64,000 bases of DNA from Clostridia bacterium (lineage in GTDB: Bacteria > Bacillota > Clostridia > TANB77 > CAG-508): positions 62,001 to 126,000 of the forward strand of contig JAFXPH010000004.1 in NCBI GenBank assembly GCA_017528085.1, read 5' to 3'. Shown here piece after piece: positions 50,453 to 59,633 of this stretch. Under the pieces are notes generated by a model. It was not told where the DNA came from. It was given only the letters and a program-made list of their open reading frames with translations, and did no database searches. The position numbers were made by a program, and so were the translations under genes. Within the stretch, counting starts at the first letter, position 1. Each line of letters begins with the position of its first letter.

Positions 50453-52654
50453 ATGTCAGAACAAAAGGATGTCACAATTGAGGATATCATAGAAGTTCAA
50501 AAGAAAAATTATCCTAATTGTGATGAGAAGTTAATAAGAAAAGCATATGAATATGCTAAGAAAAATCATGGAGATCAATGTAGAAAGTCAGGTGAACCAT
50601 ATATGATTCACCCTGTTAATGTTGCGTACATTTTAGCTACACTTGAACTTGATGATGAAACTCTTTGTGCAGCACTTCTTCATGATGTTGTTGAAGATAC
50701 AACAGTAACACATCAAGACTTAATTAGAGATTTTAATGAATCAATTGCTGAAATGGTGTCTGGTGTTACAAAACTTGGTAAATTACAATATACAACTAAA
50801 GAAGAAGAACAAGTTGAGAATTATAGAAAAATGTTCTTAGCAATGGGTAAAGATATAAGAGTTATATTAATTAAACTTGCAGATAGACTTCATAACATGA
50901 GAACTCTAAAATATCTTTCTCCAGAAAGACAATATGCTAATGCTAAAGAGACAATGGACCTTTATGCACCACTTGCTAATCGTCTTGGTATTTATTCTTT
51001 AAAATGGGAGCTTGAAGATTTATCATTTAAGTACTTATATCCGGAAGAATACCATGAGATAGTTGTGGGACTAGATAAGAAAAGAGAAGAAAGATTAAAG
51101 TTTATTGATGAAATTAGAGATAGATTATCAAGTGAAATAGAAGCTCAAGGTATTAAAGCAGAAGTAACAGGTAGAGCAAAACACTTATATTCAATCTATA
51201 GAAAAATGCAAAGAGATAATAAGACATTAGATCAAATCTATGACTTATTTGCCTTAAGAATTTTAGTAGATACAGTTAAAGATTGTTATGCAGTTTTAGG
51301 TATAGTCCACGAGATGTATACACCAATGCCAGGAAGATTTAAAGACTACATTGCAGTTCCTAAAAAGAACATGTACCAATCTATACATACTACACTTTTA
51401 GGACTAAAAGGTACTCCATTTGAAGTACAAATTCGTACATGGGATATGCATAGAATTGCTGAATTTGGTATCGCAGCCCATTGGGCATATAAAGAGCAAA
51501 GTAATACTGGAACTAAAAAATCAGTTGTAGTAAATGATGATAAATTAGCATGGCTAAGAGAAACTTTAGAGTGGCAAAAGAATACTGAAAATCCAGATGA
51601 GTTCTTAAAGACATTAAAGACAGAGCTATTTGAGGATGAAGTTTATATATTCACTCCAAAGGGACTTATTAAAGTTTTACCAAGGGGTGCTACACCAATA
51701 GATTTTGCATATAGCATACATGAGCAAATTGGCCATAAGATGGTAGGTGCTAAGATAAATTCTAAAATGATGCCAATTATTACTCCACTTAGAAGTGGTG
51801 ATGTGGTTGAAATTATTACATCTGATCAATCAAAAGGACCTAGCCGTGACTGGTTAAAATTTGTTAAGAGTTCATCTGCTAAAACTAAAATAAATCAATG
51901 GTTTAAAAAAGCTGAAAGAGCAGATAACATTGAAAAAGGAAAAGAAGCAGTTGAAAAAGAAGTTAAGAAACTAGGTATCAAATATGGAGAACTAATGAAA
52001 CAAGAATGGGTTCAAATAGTTCTTGATAGATATAGATTTGCAACAATAGATGATATGTTTGCAAGTATTGGTTTTGGTGGTATATCAGTAAATAAGATTA
52101 TAGTAAGACTACTAGAGCAATATAGAAAAGAGCATGAAGATGATGAAGTAGATAAAAAGATTGAAGAATTATTTGCACAAAAACCACAAAAGCAAGTTAA
52201 AGCATCACATAATGGTGTTGTTGTTAAAGGTATAGATAACTGCTTAGTTAAACTTTCAAAATGCTGTAATCCACTTCCTGGTGATGACATTATAGGATAT
52301 ATTACAAAAGGAAGAGGAGTTTCAGTCCATAGAACAGACTGTGTAAATGTTAAAAGTTTATTTAATGAAGAACAAAGAATAATTGATGTATATTGGGTAG
52401 ATGATATTAAAGGTTCATATAGTGTTGAAATCGAAATTGAAGCTACTGATAGACAAGGTTTACTTCGTGATATCATCAAGCAAATAGACAACTTAAAAAT
52501 AAATCTTATTGGTATGAATACAAGAACTACTAAAGAAAGAATTGCAATTATAGATTTATCAGTTCAAATAGAAAATAAAGATTTATTAAATAAACTTACA
52601 AATTCAATTAATAACGTTGAAGGCGTTTATAATATTTCAAGAAGAAGAGGATAA
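50453..52654 (+). CDS. relA: Bifunctional (p)ppGpp synthetase/hydrolase (RelA/SpoT)
   Basis: This 733-residue Rel protein has, in order: HD hydrolase (about 45-190; LLHDVVEDT, IRVILIKLADRLHNMRTL), synthetase (about 230-370; GRAKHLYSIYRKM, FALRILVD), TGS (about 395-460; YIFTPKGLIKVLPRGATPIDFAY), a helical/zinc-finger part (LSKCCNPLPGDDIIGY) and a C-terminal ACT (about 660-733). Both active sites look intact. It makes and breaks (p)ppGpp in starvation. The ATG at 50453 has GGGGGAAAAT upstream; an ATG four codons earlier sits before that site. Confidence 0.97.
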   Translation: MSEQKDVTIEDIIEVQKKNYPNCDEKLIRKAYEYAKKNHGDQCRKSGEPYMIHPVNVAYILATLELDDETLCAALLHDVVEDTTVTHQDLIRDFNESIAEMVSGVTKLGKLQYTTKEEEQVENYRKMFLAMGKDIRVILIKLADRLHNMRTLKYLSPERQYANAKETMDLYAPLANRLGIYSLKWELEDLSFKYLYPEEYHEIVVGLDKKREERLKFIDEIRDRLSSEIEAQGIKAEVTGRAKHLYSIYRKMQRDNKTLDQIYDLFALRILVDTVKDCYAVLGIVHEMYTPMPGRFKDYIAVPKKNMYQSIHTTLLGLKGTPFEVQIRTWDMHRIAEFGIAAHWAYKEQSNTGTKKSVVVNDDKLAWLRETLEWQKNTENPDEFLKTLKTELFEDEVYIFTPKGLIKVLPRGATPIDFAYSIHEQIGHKMVGAKINSKMMPIITPLRSGDVVEIITSDQSKGPSRDWLKFVKSSSAKTKINQWFKKAERADNIEKGKEAVEKEVKKLGIKYGELMKQEWVQIVLDRYRFATIDDMFASIGFGGISVNKIIVRLLEQYRKEHEDDEVDKKIEELFAQKPQKQVKASHNGVVVKGIDNCLVKLSKCCNPLPGDDIIGYITKGRGVSVHRTDCVNVKSLFNEEQRIIDVYWVDDIKGSYSVEIEIEATDRQGLLRDIIKQIDNLKINLIGMNTRTTKERIAIIDLSVQIENKDLLNKLTNSINNVEGVYNISRRRG

Positions 52655-52655
52655 A

Positions 52656-53297
52656 ATGATTTTTAAAACAATACGAGTAAAGTCAGTTAAAGAGGGCTTA
52701 ACTACTAATTCATATATTATTCTTGACGAAGAAACAAATGAAGTCATGATAATAGATCCAGGTGGAGAGGCTCAAATATTTATAGATGAAGTAAATATGA
52801 TTGACGGTAAATTAAAGTATATATATTTAACTCATTGTCATATAGATCACGTAGGTGCAGTAAAAGATATTAAAAATGCATTAGGTGGTACTATTTTAAT
52901 TAGTAAAGGTGATTATGAAGGGTTATTTGATACAAGCATAAATAGATCTTTTGGTATTGAGTATTCAAAAATTGAAAGAGAAGATATTGATGAAAATCTT
53001 TTGCTAAATGATAATGATAAAATATACTTAGGTGAAAATGAATTTGAAATCATTTCAACACCAGGACATACTAAAGGATGTACATGTTTATATAATAAAG
53101 AGAATAAATTATTATTTTCAGGAGACACAATGTTTTATAGTACATTTGGTAGAACTGATCTTCCAACAGGTAATGAAGATGACATGATGAAATCTTTACT
53201 TGAAAAATTATTAATATTACCAGAAGATGTTGAAGTCCATCCAGGACATGGAAGCTCAACTAATATTAAGGATGAAAAGAATTTATATATAAGGTAG
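52656..53297 (+). CDS. MBL-fold metallohydrolase, glyoxalase-II-like
   Basis: This 213-residue single-domain metallo-beta-lactamase-fold protein has THCHIDHVGAV (about 58-68), TPGHTKGCTCLY (second His), LFSGDTMF and HPGHGSST. This is the common Firmicute hydrolase often annotated as hydroxyacylglutathione hydrolase-like. The start ATG at 52656 follows the relA stop by one base, with AGAGGATAA inside relA as ribosome site. Translation is coupled to relA. The substrate is unknown. Confidence 0.9.
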   Translation: MIFKTIRVKSVKEGLTTNSYIILDEETNEVMIIDPGGEAQIFIDEVNMIDGKLKYIYLTHCHIDHVGAVKDIKNALGGTILISKGDYEGLFDTSINRSFGIEYSKIEREDIDENLLLNDNDKIYLGENEFEIISTPGHTKGCTCLYNKENKLLFSGDTMFYSTFGRTDLPTGNEDDMMKSLLEKLLILPEDVEVHPGHGSSTNIKDEKNLYIR

Positions 53298-53300
53298 GTA

Positions 53301-54770
53301 ATGAAAATGGTTGATGAAAAAGATTTAGAAGAAAAAGAACTAAATGAGAAAGGCAAAGAACAAGATGAAAAATTAAATAAAGAACCTGTTGAGGATGGCA
53401 AAGAAGAACATGAAGAAACAGAGAAAAATAAAAAAGAATCAAATGAATTGGGCTCTGAAAATCCAGAAACTAAAACTCAAGAAGATAAAAACATAGACAA
53501 TAATGAAAAGAAAGGATTTAAAGATTTAGATCCAGAAACAAAATCTAGTGATGAAAACGGTTTAGAAGATGAAAAAACACCTGAATCAGGAGTTGAAAAA
53601 GAATCAGATGGTAAAACAGATTATGATTTTGGTGAAAAAGGACTTGATGAGGACTTTAATAAGGAATCCGAAGGAATTGATGATCTTGAAAGTGAGAAAG
53701 AAGATTTAGGCGATAAAAATGATAAAGAACCAGATGAAAAAGATCTAGGAGACTCAGATTCTGTTAAAAATGACATTCCAAAAGATTCAATGAAAGAGCA
53801 AGAAGGACCTAATAAAGCCATTGTTTATAAGGAAATAGGTAAATACTTTTCAAGTATGGATAAAGCAAAAGGAAATAGATTAATCGCTTCTTTAGGAAAA
53901 GAAAATATTAGAAATGTTACAGACATGGTTTATGATACTCATATAGGTAGTTTCAAAAAAGGAGAAGAACTTGAAGCAGCAAAAGAAATTTATTTACAAA
54001 TGGCATTAATGGGTGGTGCTAAAACTGCTATTGGAAAATTTGAAAATGAAGGAAAAATTGACAATAACAAATTAGTTAAATTAGATCCAAATGAAATGGA
54101 TGATGAGGTAAAGAAATCTGTAAATGTAGCTGTTACTAATCCAAAAGAAACATTAGAAGAAACAAAAACAGCTATGTGTTTGAGAGATAAATTAATGGTT
54201 GCTGTTGGTTTAGACGGAAACCCACTATATGGTTTCCTTCAAGGATTTATGGAAGAAATGGAAAAGGATATATCAGATAATTTAAATCTTATGAATGGTC
54301 CTAGAACAACAGTTCCCAAAGATGTATTATTGGTAGCAGAAAAAGCCTATGAAGAAAAATTAGCAGAACATGAGGCAAGTTTAAATAGTAATAAAGCTAA
54401 AGAATCAATTGAAAAAAATGAAGAAATGCCACAAAAAAATGGCGAGCATGGAAAAATAGAAGAAAAATCTGAAGATGCTGTTTCTTCAAGAGAAAGTAAT
54501 AATGCTATAGATGAAGTACCAAAAGAAGATAGAAGAAATAATGGTGATTTAGATAAGTCTAAAATATTAGATGAAGCTTTAGAAGACTTTGATAAATATG
54601 CTAAAGCAAACGGATTAAATAAAGAAAATGCATCTAAAGAGGTAGTAAATAGAGTTGTAGAAGATGCTATGGATAGGACAAAAGAAAAATTAGCAGAAAT
54701 GGCTGATAGAGAATATATAGAAGAAAAAGAAAATATGGCAGAACAACATAAACATAATCAAGATAGATAG
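53301..54770 (+). CDS. Unknown highly acidic protein with disordered N-terminal region
   Basis: This is a 489-residue protein. Residues 1-165 are almost only E, K, D, N, S and G: disordered and strongly acidic. A central globular-looking helical part (about 170-350) contains AIVYKEIGKYFSSMDKAKG, YLQMALMGGAKTAIG and LVAVGLDGNPLYGFLQGFM-like sequence, with one more charged, helical region to the end. I know no family. The start is either ATG 53301 or ATG 53307; the second has better spacing to AGGTAGG. It lies between the MBL hydrolase and the 54789 gene in the relA-hisS gene string. Confidence 0.7.
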   Translation: MKMVDEKDLEEKELNEKGKEQDEKLNKEPVEDGKEEHEETEKNKKESNELGSENPETKTQEDKNIDNNEKKGFKDLDPETKSSDENGLEDEKTPESGVEKESDGKTDYDFGEKGLDEDFNKESEGIDDLESEKEDLGDKNDKEPDEKDLGDSDSVKNDIPKDSMKEQEGPNKAIVYKEIGKYFSSMDKAKGNRLIASLGKENIRNVTDMVYDTHIGSFKKGEELEAAKEIYLQMALMGGAKTAIGKFENEGKIDNNKLVKLDPNEMDDEVKKSVNVAVTNPKETLEETKTAMCLRDKLMVAVGLDGNPLYGFLQGFMEEMEKDISDNLNLMNGPRTTVPKDVLLVAEKAYEEKLAEHEASLNSNKAKESIEKNEEMPQKNGEHGKIEEKSEDAVSSRESNNAIDEVPKEDRRNNGDLDKSKILDEALEDFDKYAKANGLNKENASKEVVNRVVEDAMDRTKEKLAEMADREYIEEKENMAEQHKHNQDR

Positions 54771-54788
54771 TATACATAGGAGAAAAAA

Positions 54789-55433
54789 ATGAAGGATCTA
54801 AGTAAAGTATATAGTGAATTAAATCAAATAATTAATGTACTAGGAGATAATTATAGAAATGCTCTTCCAAAAAAATTAATTAAATTTTTAAATGATCATG
54901 AAGATAAAAGTTATAAGCCATCTATTAATATTATTAATGATGAATTTGTTGGAATAGCATATAAAGAAACATACTTTTTGTTATCAATATTTTACGTAAA
55001 TTATTGGTGCAAACCTGAAGATAAAGAAAGATTAGTTTCAGAATGGAGTAAGGGACCTGAATATAATGAAGACTACAATAAGATGTTTGATGCGGCTTCT
55101 AAAATTCCAAATAGTATGCCTAAATTAAACAAACTTAAAAGTGCTCCTGATTATCCATTACCACCTCCAAGCCCAGAAGTAGTTGCAAAATATGGTGGTA
55201 TTGGTAATGCAAGTGTAAATAATAATTTTCCTAGTCCTAGTGATTTTACTTCTGAGCCTAGTGTAGATGTAAAAACTACAAATGTAAATACTGAACCAGA
55301 TGAACCACATCCAGAAGTTAATATGAATGTAGAGTTAGATACTGGTAAATATTCAAATTTATTTACAACAATAGAAGATCACTATATAGAAGAAGCTAAA
55401 AATGAGACAAATAAAAAGAAAGGTAAAAAATAA
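54789..55433 (+). CDS. Unknown protein with proline-rich linker
   Basis: This 214-residue protein has a helical N-terminal domain (about 1-90: VYSELNQIINVLGDNYRNALPKK-type start, LSIFYVNYWCKPEDKERL). A proline-rich linker follows (YPLPPPSPE, about 120-130), then an acidic disordered tail and a short basic end KKKGKK. Proteins with a similar N-terminal domain are, to my memory, frequent and unassigned in AT-rich gut clostridia. Here a long tail is added. It sits 18 bp after the acidic protein and 17 bp before hisS. Confidence 0.65.
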   Translation: MKDLSKVYSELNQIINVLGDNYRNALPKKLIKFLNDHEDKSYKPSINIINDEFVGIAYKETYFLLSIFYVNYWCKPEDKERLVSEWSKGPEYNEDYNKMFDAASKIPNSMPKLNKLKSAPDYPLPPPSPEVVAKYGGIGNASVNNNFPSPSDFTSEPSVDVKTTNVNTEPDEPHPEVNMNVELDTGKYSNLFTTIEDHYIEEAKNETNKKKGKK

Positions 55434-55450
55434 GAAAAGAGGGAAATAAT

Positions 55451-56710
55451 ATGATACAAAGACCAAAGGGAACTAGAGATTTACTTCCAAATGAGTCATA
55501 TAAATGGCAATATGTTGAAAGAAAAATAGCTAATTTATTAAACAGATATAATTTTAAAGAAATCAGAGTACCTGTCTTTGAACACACTGAATTATTCCAA
55601 AGAGGAGTTGGAGAAACTACAGATGTTGTACAAAAAGAAATGTATACTTTTGATGATAAAGGAGGAAGAAGCATTTCCTTAAGACCAGAAGGAACAGCAG
55701 GTGCTGTAAGAGCATATTTGGAAAATGGACTTGCAAGTGAAATGAGTCCTGTTAAGCTATGGTATAACATGGCAATGTATAGATATGAAAATGTTCAAAA
55801 AGGACGTTTAAGAGAGTTCCACCAAATAGGAATTGAATGTATTGGCTCAGGTGATTATCAAGCAGATGTTGATACAATATTAATTGGTAAATCAATATTT
55901 AATGAACTAAATATTCCTAATATAAAACTTACAATCAATAGTATTGGTTGTCCAACATGTAGAGCAAAATACCAAGAAGTATTAAGAGAATTTATTGGTA
56001 AGAATTTAAATGAGTATTGTGATACTTGTAAAAGTAGATTTGATAAGAATCCAATGAGAATCTTAGATTGTAAAGAAAAGAGATGTAAAGAATTAAATGT
56101 TGGTGCTCCAATGATGATTGATTATCTTTGTGATGAATGTAAAGAACACTTCGAAAATGTTAAGAATTCTTTAACAAAGATTGGAGTAAAATTTGAAATA
56201 GATCCAAGTATAGTAAGAGGATTAGATTACTATACAAAAACAGTATTTGAATTTATTGATGAGACTTCAGGCCTTACAGTACTTGGAGGCGGTAGATATG
56301 ACGGATTAGTTGAGGAAATTGGTGGAGTACCTACTCCTGCTATTGGATTCGGCCTTGGAGTTGAAAGAATGATGGAATTATTTGATATAAATAATTCAGA
56401 TATCAGAGACTCAGTTCCAGATGTTTATATCTGCACTGCTGACAAAGAAGCAGAATCAGTTGCTACTCTTATTGCGTACAATTTAAGAAATATGGGTATT
56501 CCTGTTGAAAAAGATGTAATGGGAAGAAGTTTTAATAGCCAAATGAAATATGCAAATAAGATAGAAGCAAAATCAATAATAGTTATAGGTGGAAACGAAA
56601 TTTCTGATGGAAAAGTAAAAGTAAGAAGTATGACTGACAAATCTAAAGAACAAGAAGTAGAAATCTATAACTATGAAGAAATAAAAAATGCTATTTCTAA
56701 TGTTATTTAA
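55451..56710 (+). CDS. hisS: Histidyl-tRNA synthetase
   Basis: This 419-residue class II synthetase opens IQRPKGTRDLLPNES. Motif 2 is MYRYENVQKGRLREFHQIGIE (about 114-134), the His-specific motifs are RGLDYYTKTVFEF (about 255-267) and GGGRYDGLVEEIGG, and motif 3 is PAIGFGLGVERMM. A C-terminal anticodon-binding domain ends the protein. It charges tRNA-His with histidine. AAGAGGGAAATA precedes the ATG. Confidence 0.97.
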   Translation: MIQRPKGTRDLLPNESYKWQYVERKIANLLNRYNFKEIRVPVFEHTELFQRGVGETTDVVQKEMYTFDDKGGRSISLRPEGTAGAVRAYLENGLASEMSPVKLWYNMAMYRYENVQKGRLREFHQIGIECIGSGDYQADVDTILIGKSIFNELNIPNIKLTINSIGCPTCRAKYQEVLREFIGKNLNEYCDTCKSRFDKNPMRILDCKEKRCKELNVGAPMMIDYLCDECKEHFENVKNSLTKIGVKFEIDPSIVRGLDYYTKTVFEFIDETSGLTVLGGGRYDGLVEEIGGVPTPAIGFGLGVERMMELFDINNSDIRDSVPDVYICTADKEAESVATLIAYNLRNMGIPVEKDVMGRSFNSQMKYANKIEAKSIIVIGGNEISDGKVKVRSMTDKSKEQEVEIYNYEEIKNAISNVI

Positions 56711-56722
56711 ATAGGAGGATGT

Positions 56723-57343
56723 ATGGTTGAGGTTTTATTTGCTACAACAAATCCAGCCAAAATTCAAAAATATAAAGATAGATTAGAAAGTAAAAATAAT
56801 AATATTAAGGTATTAACACTAAAAGATTTATCCAGAACAATTGATGTAGATGAAAATGGTAAAGATTGTATGGAAAATGCTTATATTAAAGCAAAAGCAT
56901 ATAATGACTTTACTGGCTACATAACAATTGGTATGGATAATTCTTTATTTATAGAAGAATTACCTGATGAGAAACAACCAGGAACTCATGTAAGAAGAGT
57001 AGGTGGAAAAACACTTACTGATGATGAAATGATAGAGTACTATTCTAATCTAACTAAAGAATATGGCGGAAGATTAACTGCTAAATGGGTATATGGTATG
57101 GTAGTAATAAAAGGGAATGAAAAAGAGGAATATACGTGGACAAAAGATCATTTTTATTTTGTAGATAAGGTGAATGATTTAAGAAACCCAGGATATCCAC
57201 TAGATTCTATGAGTATTATGCCAAGTGTTAATAAATATTTTGTTGAGCTTACAAAAGAAGAAAAAGATAGTTTAAATAGAAATAAAAATGAAGAAGATGT
57301 TATTGAATTTTTAGAAAAAAGTATAATGAAACTAACAAAGTAG
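56723..57343 (+). CDS. Non-canonical purine NTP pyrophosphatase (RdgB/HAM1)-like
   Basis: This 206-residue protein starts EVLFATTNPAKIQKYKDRL, the HAM1/RdgB pattern, with CMENAYIKAKAYNDFTG and GMDNSLFIEELPDEKQPGTH following. Family enzymes hydrolyse ITP/XTP to monophosphates. The usual active-site ADDSGL is here MDNSLFI, so specificity may differ. AGGAGG precedes the ATG. The promoter of the following cassette begins at the base after its stop codon, with no terminator between, so read-through into the cassette is possible. Confidence 0.8.
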   Translation: MVEVLFATTNPAKIQKYKDRLESKNNNIKVLTLKDLSRTIDVDENGKDCMENAYIKAKAYNDFTGYITIGMDNSLFIEELPDEKQPGTHVRRVGGKTLTDDEMIEYYSNLTKEYGGRLTAKWVYGMVVIKGNEKEEYTWTKDHFYFVDKVNDLRNPGYPLDSMSIMPSVNKYFVELTKEEKDSLNRNKNEEDVIEFLEKSIMKLTK

Positions 57344-57372
57344 TTTACATAACCACATAAAAGTGGTATAAT
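57344..57372 (+). promoter_or_regulatory. Cassette promoter with spacer inverted repeat
   Basis: TTTACA (57344-57349), 17 bp, TATAAT (57367-57372). It abuts the previous stop. An inverted repeat ACCAC-N6-GTGGT (57352-57367) fills the spacer. 27 of 31 bases match the promoter at 13344-13372. Confidence 0.8.
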
Positions 57373-57413
57373 AAGTATGCAACTTAAGGACCCAGTTTGA
57401 AAGGAGCGTGCTT

Positions 57414-57737
57414 ATGCTAAAATTAGTTGAGCTACTTACTTATGCAAAAAGTGACTATCTGACTGACGAAAAACGGCAGGTAGCCAAAGCGAATGAACTC
57501 GCAAAACAGGATGACGCAGAAGAGACTTTCAGAGAAGGTTGTGCGAATTTTTCTGTTGAGTTCAAACTCCAGTGGTTGAAACTTTTCATCAAGAATAAAG
57601 GATGTAAAGTTCTCATCGAATATGCTGGAGATCAGGCAGTGGAAGATGGCTTTACAAAGATGACTATTGAACCGAGAGTGTTCGACTCAGGAACTGCAGC
57701 AGTGATTAAGTTCACTATGCCAACGAGGGTGTTCTAA
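57414..57737 (+). CDS. Unknown 107-residue protein on a foreign-looking cassette
   Basis: This 107-residue protein starts at ATG 57414 after AAAGGAGCG; a GTG two codons earlier is in the ribosome-site spacing and is not chosen. An N-terminal helical part (LVELLTYAKSDYLTDEKRQ) precedes a region with alternating strand-like segments (KVLIEYAGD, AAVIKFTMP). No family recognised. Codons CGG, GCG, CTC and CCG appear, unlike in the neighbours. It has its own promoter and terminator. Probably acquired. Confidence 0.65.
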   Translation: MLKLVELLTYAKSDYLTDEKRQVAKANELAKQDDAEETFREGCANFSVEFKLQWLKLFIKNKGCKVLIEYAGDQAVEDGFTKMTIEPRVFDSGTAAVIKFTMPTRVF

Positions 57738-57793
57738 TCGTCATGAAAACTAACTTTCTAGTAGCTGTGACAACTTATTTTAAACGCTAAAAA

Positions 57794-57838
57794 AAAGAGA
57801 CCGAAAACCGATAACTATGGCTTTTGGTCTCTTTTTAA
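57794..57838. terminator. Bidirectional terminator after the 57414 cassette
   Basis: AGAGACCGAAAACC pairs, with two G-U type mismatches, with GGCTTTTGGTCTCT, flanked by A and T runs. It lies between converging genes and overlaps the 3' end of tmcAL. Confidence 0.8.
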
Positions 57839-59067
57839 TTTTTAAGTTCAATTACCTTATTTGTATAGTCTAAATTTGCGAGTGGCTTTTGCTTATATGC
57901 CATTGTGTATACATTACTTGCAAATATGTCTTTTGAAATCATATTGCGAAGTGCATTATCATTACATGATTCCATAAATTTTTTAACTGATACAATTATT
58001 TTTGTCTTTGGATTTGCAGCAGCTATAGCAGAAATGATTCTTTTACCATGCTTGTTAAATCCAAGAACTCTAATATATGGATTAACTCTTTTTGATTGAT
58101 TCATATCTTTATCTGTAATTCCAAGCAAAGCATAAAGCATAATTCTTTGAATTCTAGTTTGAGTATATCTTTTTGTTTTTACATATTCTATTACTTCAGA
58201 TAAGTGGTTATATGTATTAACTGCCATTTTAATTCTGTTTTCTAATCCTTCAGTAACATCAGGTAGGCATGCTATTTCTTGAAGTGACATCTTTCTTAAA
58301 GTATATATTATTTCTTTTTCAAAAACAGATATGTCTGGGATGATTTGTCCAAGTTTAGCTTGTCTTTGAAGTAGATCTAATGTATCTTTAGGAACAACAG
58401 TCTTAATATTCTTATTTGATTTAATCATAGTTCTAATAGCAGTTGCTGATGCAATACCTTTTTTTACTTGATTAGAATTGTAATCACTATAATCTCTTTT
58501 AACAGTAAATGCTCTTATGTTACATCTTCTTCTTTTAATAGACTTTAAATATTCAACACCAAGAATATTATTTGGATTTTCTAATACTTCAGTATAAATA
58601 GGTGATGTTCCAAAGTACATATTAAGAGCAATTTCTCTTGCTTTTGGATAAGAAAGTCCAGATTTTAATTGGCGATTTATGATATTTGAAAATTCTTTTG
58701 GCTCATGAGCAAGAATAGAAGCAACTTCATCTAATGGTTGGATTCTACCAATCTCACTACCAAATGATAAATAATCAACTACTCCTAGGCTATTGATGAT
58801 TTTGATAGCACCATCAGCAAAATTTTCCGCACTTGAAGTAGCATATACAGTTGGAAGTTCAATTACTAAATCTATTCCAGCTTTTAATGCCATCTCAGTT
58901 CTAGTCCATTTATCAACTAGGGCTGCATCACCACGTTGAGTGAAATTACCACCCATTACTGCGACAGTAAAGTCAGCTTTAGTTATGTCCTTTGAATAAT
59001 TGTAATGCATAAGGTGCCCGTTGTGAAATGGATTATATTCAGATACTATTGCAAGTATGCCACCCAA
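57835..59067 (-). CDS. tmcAL: tRNA(Met) cytidine acetate ligase TmcAL (YlbM)-like nucleotidyltransferase
   Basis: This 410-residue protein begins GGILAIVSEYNPFHNGHLMH; the HNGH is the HxGH nucleotidyltransferase signature. VAVMGGNFTQRGDAALVDKWTRTEMAL and DLVIELPTVYATSSAENFA follow, all marks of the TmcAL/YlbM family. In Bacillus it uses acetate and ATP to make N4-acetylcytidine at the wobble position of elongator tRNA-Met. Length is typical. It is a single minus-strand gene diverging from rnhA. Confidence 0.93.
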   Translation of the reverse strand: MGGILAIVSEYNPFHNGHLMHYNYSKDITKADFTVAVMGGNFTQRGDAALVDKWTRTEMALKAGIDLVIELPTVYATSSAENFADGAIKIINSLGVVDYLSFGSEIGRIQPLDEVASILAHEPKEFSNIINRQLKSGLSYPKAREIALNMYFGTSPIYTEVLENPNNILGVEYLKSIKRRRCNIRAFTVKRDYSDYNSNQVKKGIASATAIRTMIKSNKNIKTVVPKDTLDLLQRQAKLGQIIPDISVFEKEIIYTLRKMSLQEIACLPDVTEGLENRIKMAVNTYNHLSEVIEYVKTKRYTQTRIQRIMLYALLGITDKDMNQSKRVNPYIRVLGFNKHGKRIISAIAAANPKTKIIVSVKKFMESCNDNALRNMISKDIFASNVYTMAYKQKPLANLDYTNKVIELKN

Positions 59068-59083
59068 AATATCACCACCTATA

Positions 59084-59112
59084 TTGTAAAATATATTATT
59101 TATTGGTATAAT
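59084..59112 (+). promoter_or_regulatory. Promoter of the rnhA-coaE-queA-tgt operon
   Basis: TTGTAA (59084-59089), 17 bp, TATAAT (59107-59112), about 70 bp before rnhA. Confidence 0.65.
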
Positions 59113-59182
59113 ATCATAAATTACGGAGATTTACAAGCTTATTAAAGTAGCCCGAAAAAACAAAAATAAGAAAGATGGATTT

Positions 59183-59617
59183 ATGAAAGAAGTTACAATT
59201 TACACTGATGGAGCATGTTCTGGCAATCCTGGACCAGGTGGTTGGGGAACTGTCTTAATTTACGGAGAACATAAGAAAGAAATATCAGGAGCTAAAAGAG
59301 AAACTACAAATAATGAAATGGAACTTACAGCTGTAATAGAAGGTCTTAAGCTTCTAAAAGAGCAATGTAAAGTAGTTCTATATTCAGATAGTGCTTATGT
59401 AGTAAATGCGTTTTTAAATAATTGGCTTGAATCTTGGAAGAAAAATGGCTGGAAAACAGCTGGTAAAAAACCAGTTAAAAATCAAGAGTTATGGGAGGAG
59501 TTAGATAAACTAACTTCTTATCATGATGTTACATTTAATAAGGTTAAAGGCCATAGTGATAATGAACTAAATAACAGATGTGACTTTTTAGCTACATCTG
59601 CTATTAAAAATTTATAG
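59183..59617 (+). CDS. rnhA: Ribonuclease HI
   Basis: This 144-residue enzyme removes RNA from RNA-DNA hybrids. Visible are [17 protein letters not shown] with the first catalytic Asp, [13 protein letters not shown] with the Glu, [11 protein letters not shown] with the second Asp, and [14 protein letters not shown] with the last Asp. It is of normal bacterial length without an N-terminal hybrid-binding domain. First gene of the operon; AAGATGGA is a weak ribosome site before the ATG. Confidence 0.96.
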   Translation: MKEVTIYTDGACSGNPGPGGWGTVLIYGEHKKEISGAKRETTNNEMELTAVIEGLKLLKEQCKVVLYSDSAYVVNAFLNNWLESWKKNGWKTAGKKPVKNQELWEELDKLTSYHDVTFNKVKGHSDNELNNRCDFLATSAIKNL

Positions 59618-59633
59618 TGTATTGGGGAAATAT

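Noticed and set aside
53301-54770. Membership of the acidic 489-residue protein in the large three-member family
   Set aside because: It has a GF-L-x-x-F-like stretch resembling the C-module, but no N-domain match and the module core pattern is absent.
57743-57784. A 13-codon frame (ATG to TAA) after the 57414 gene
   Set aside because: No ribosome-binding site and no sign of an attenuator; too short to distinguish from chance.
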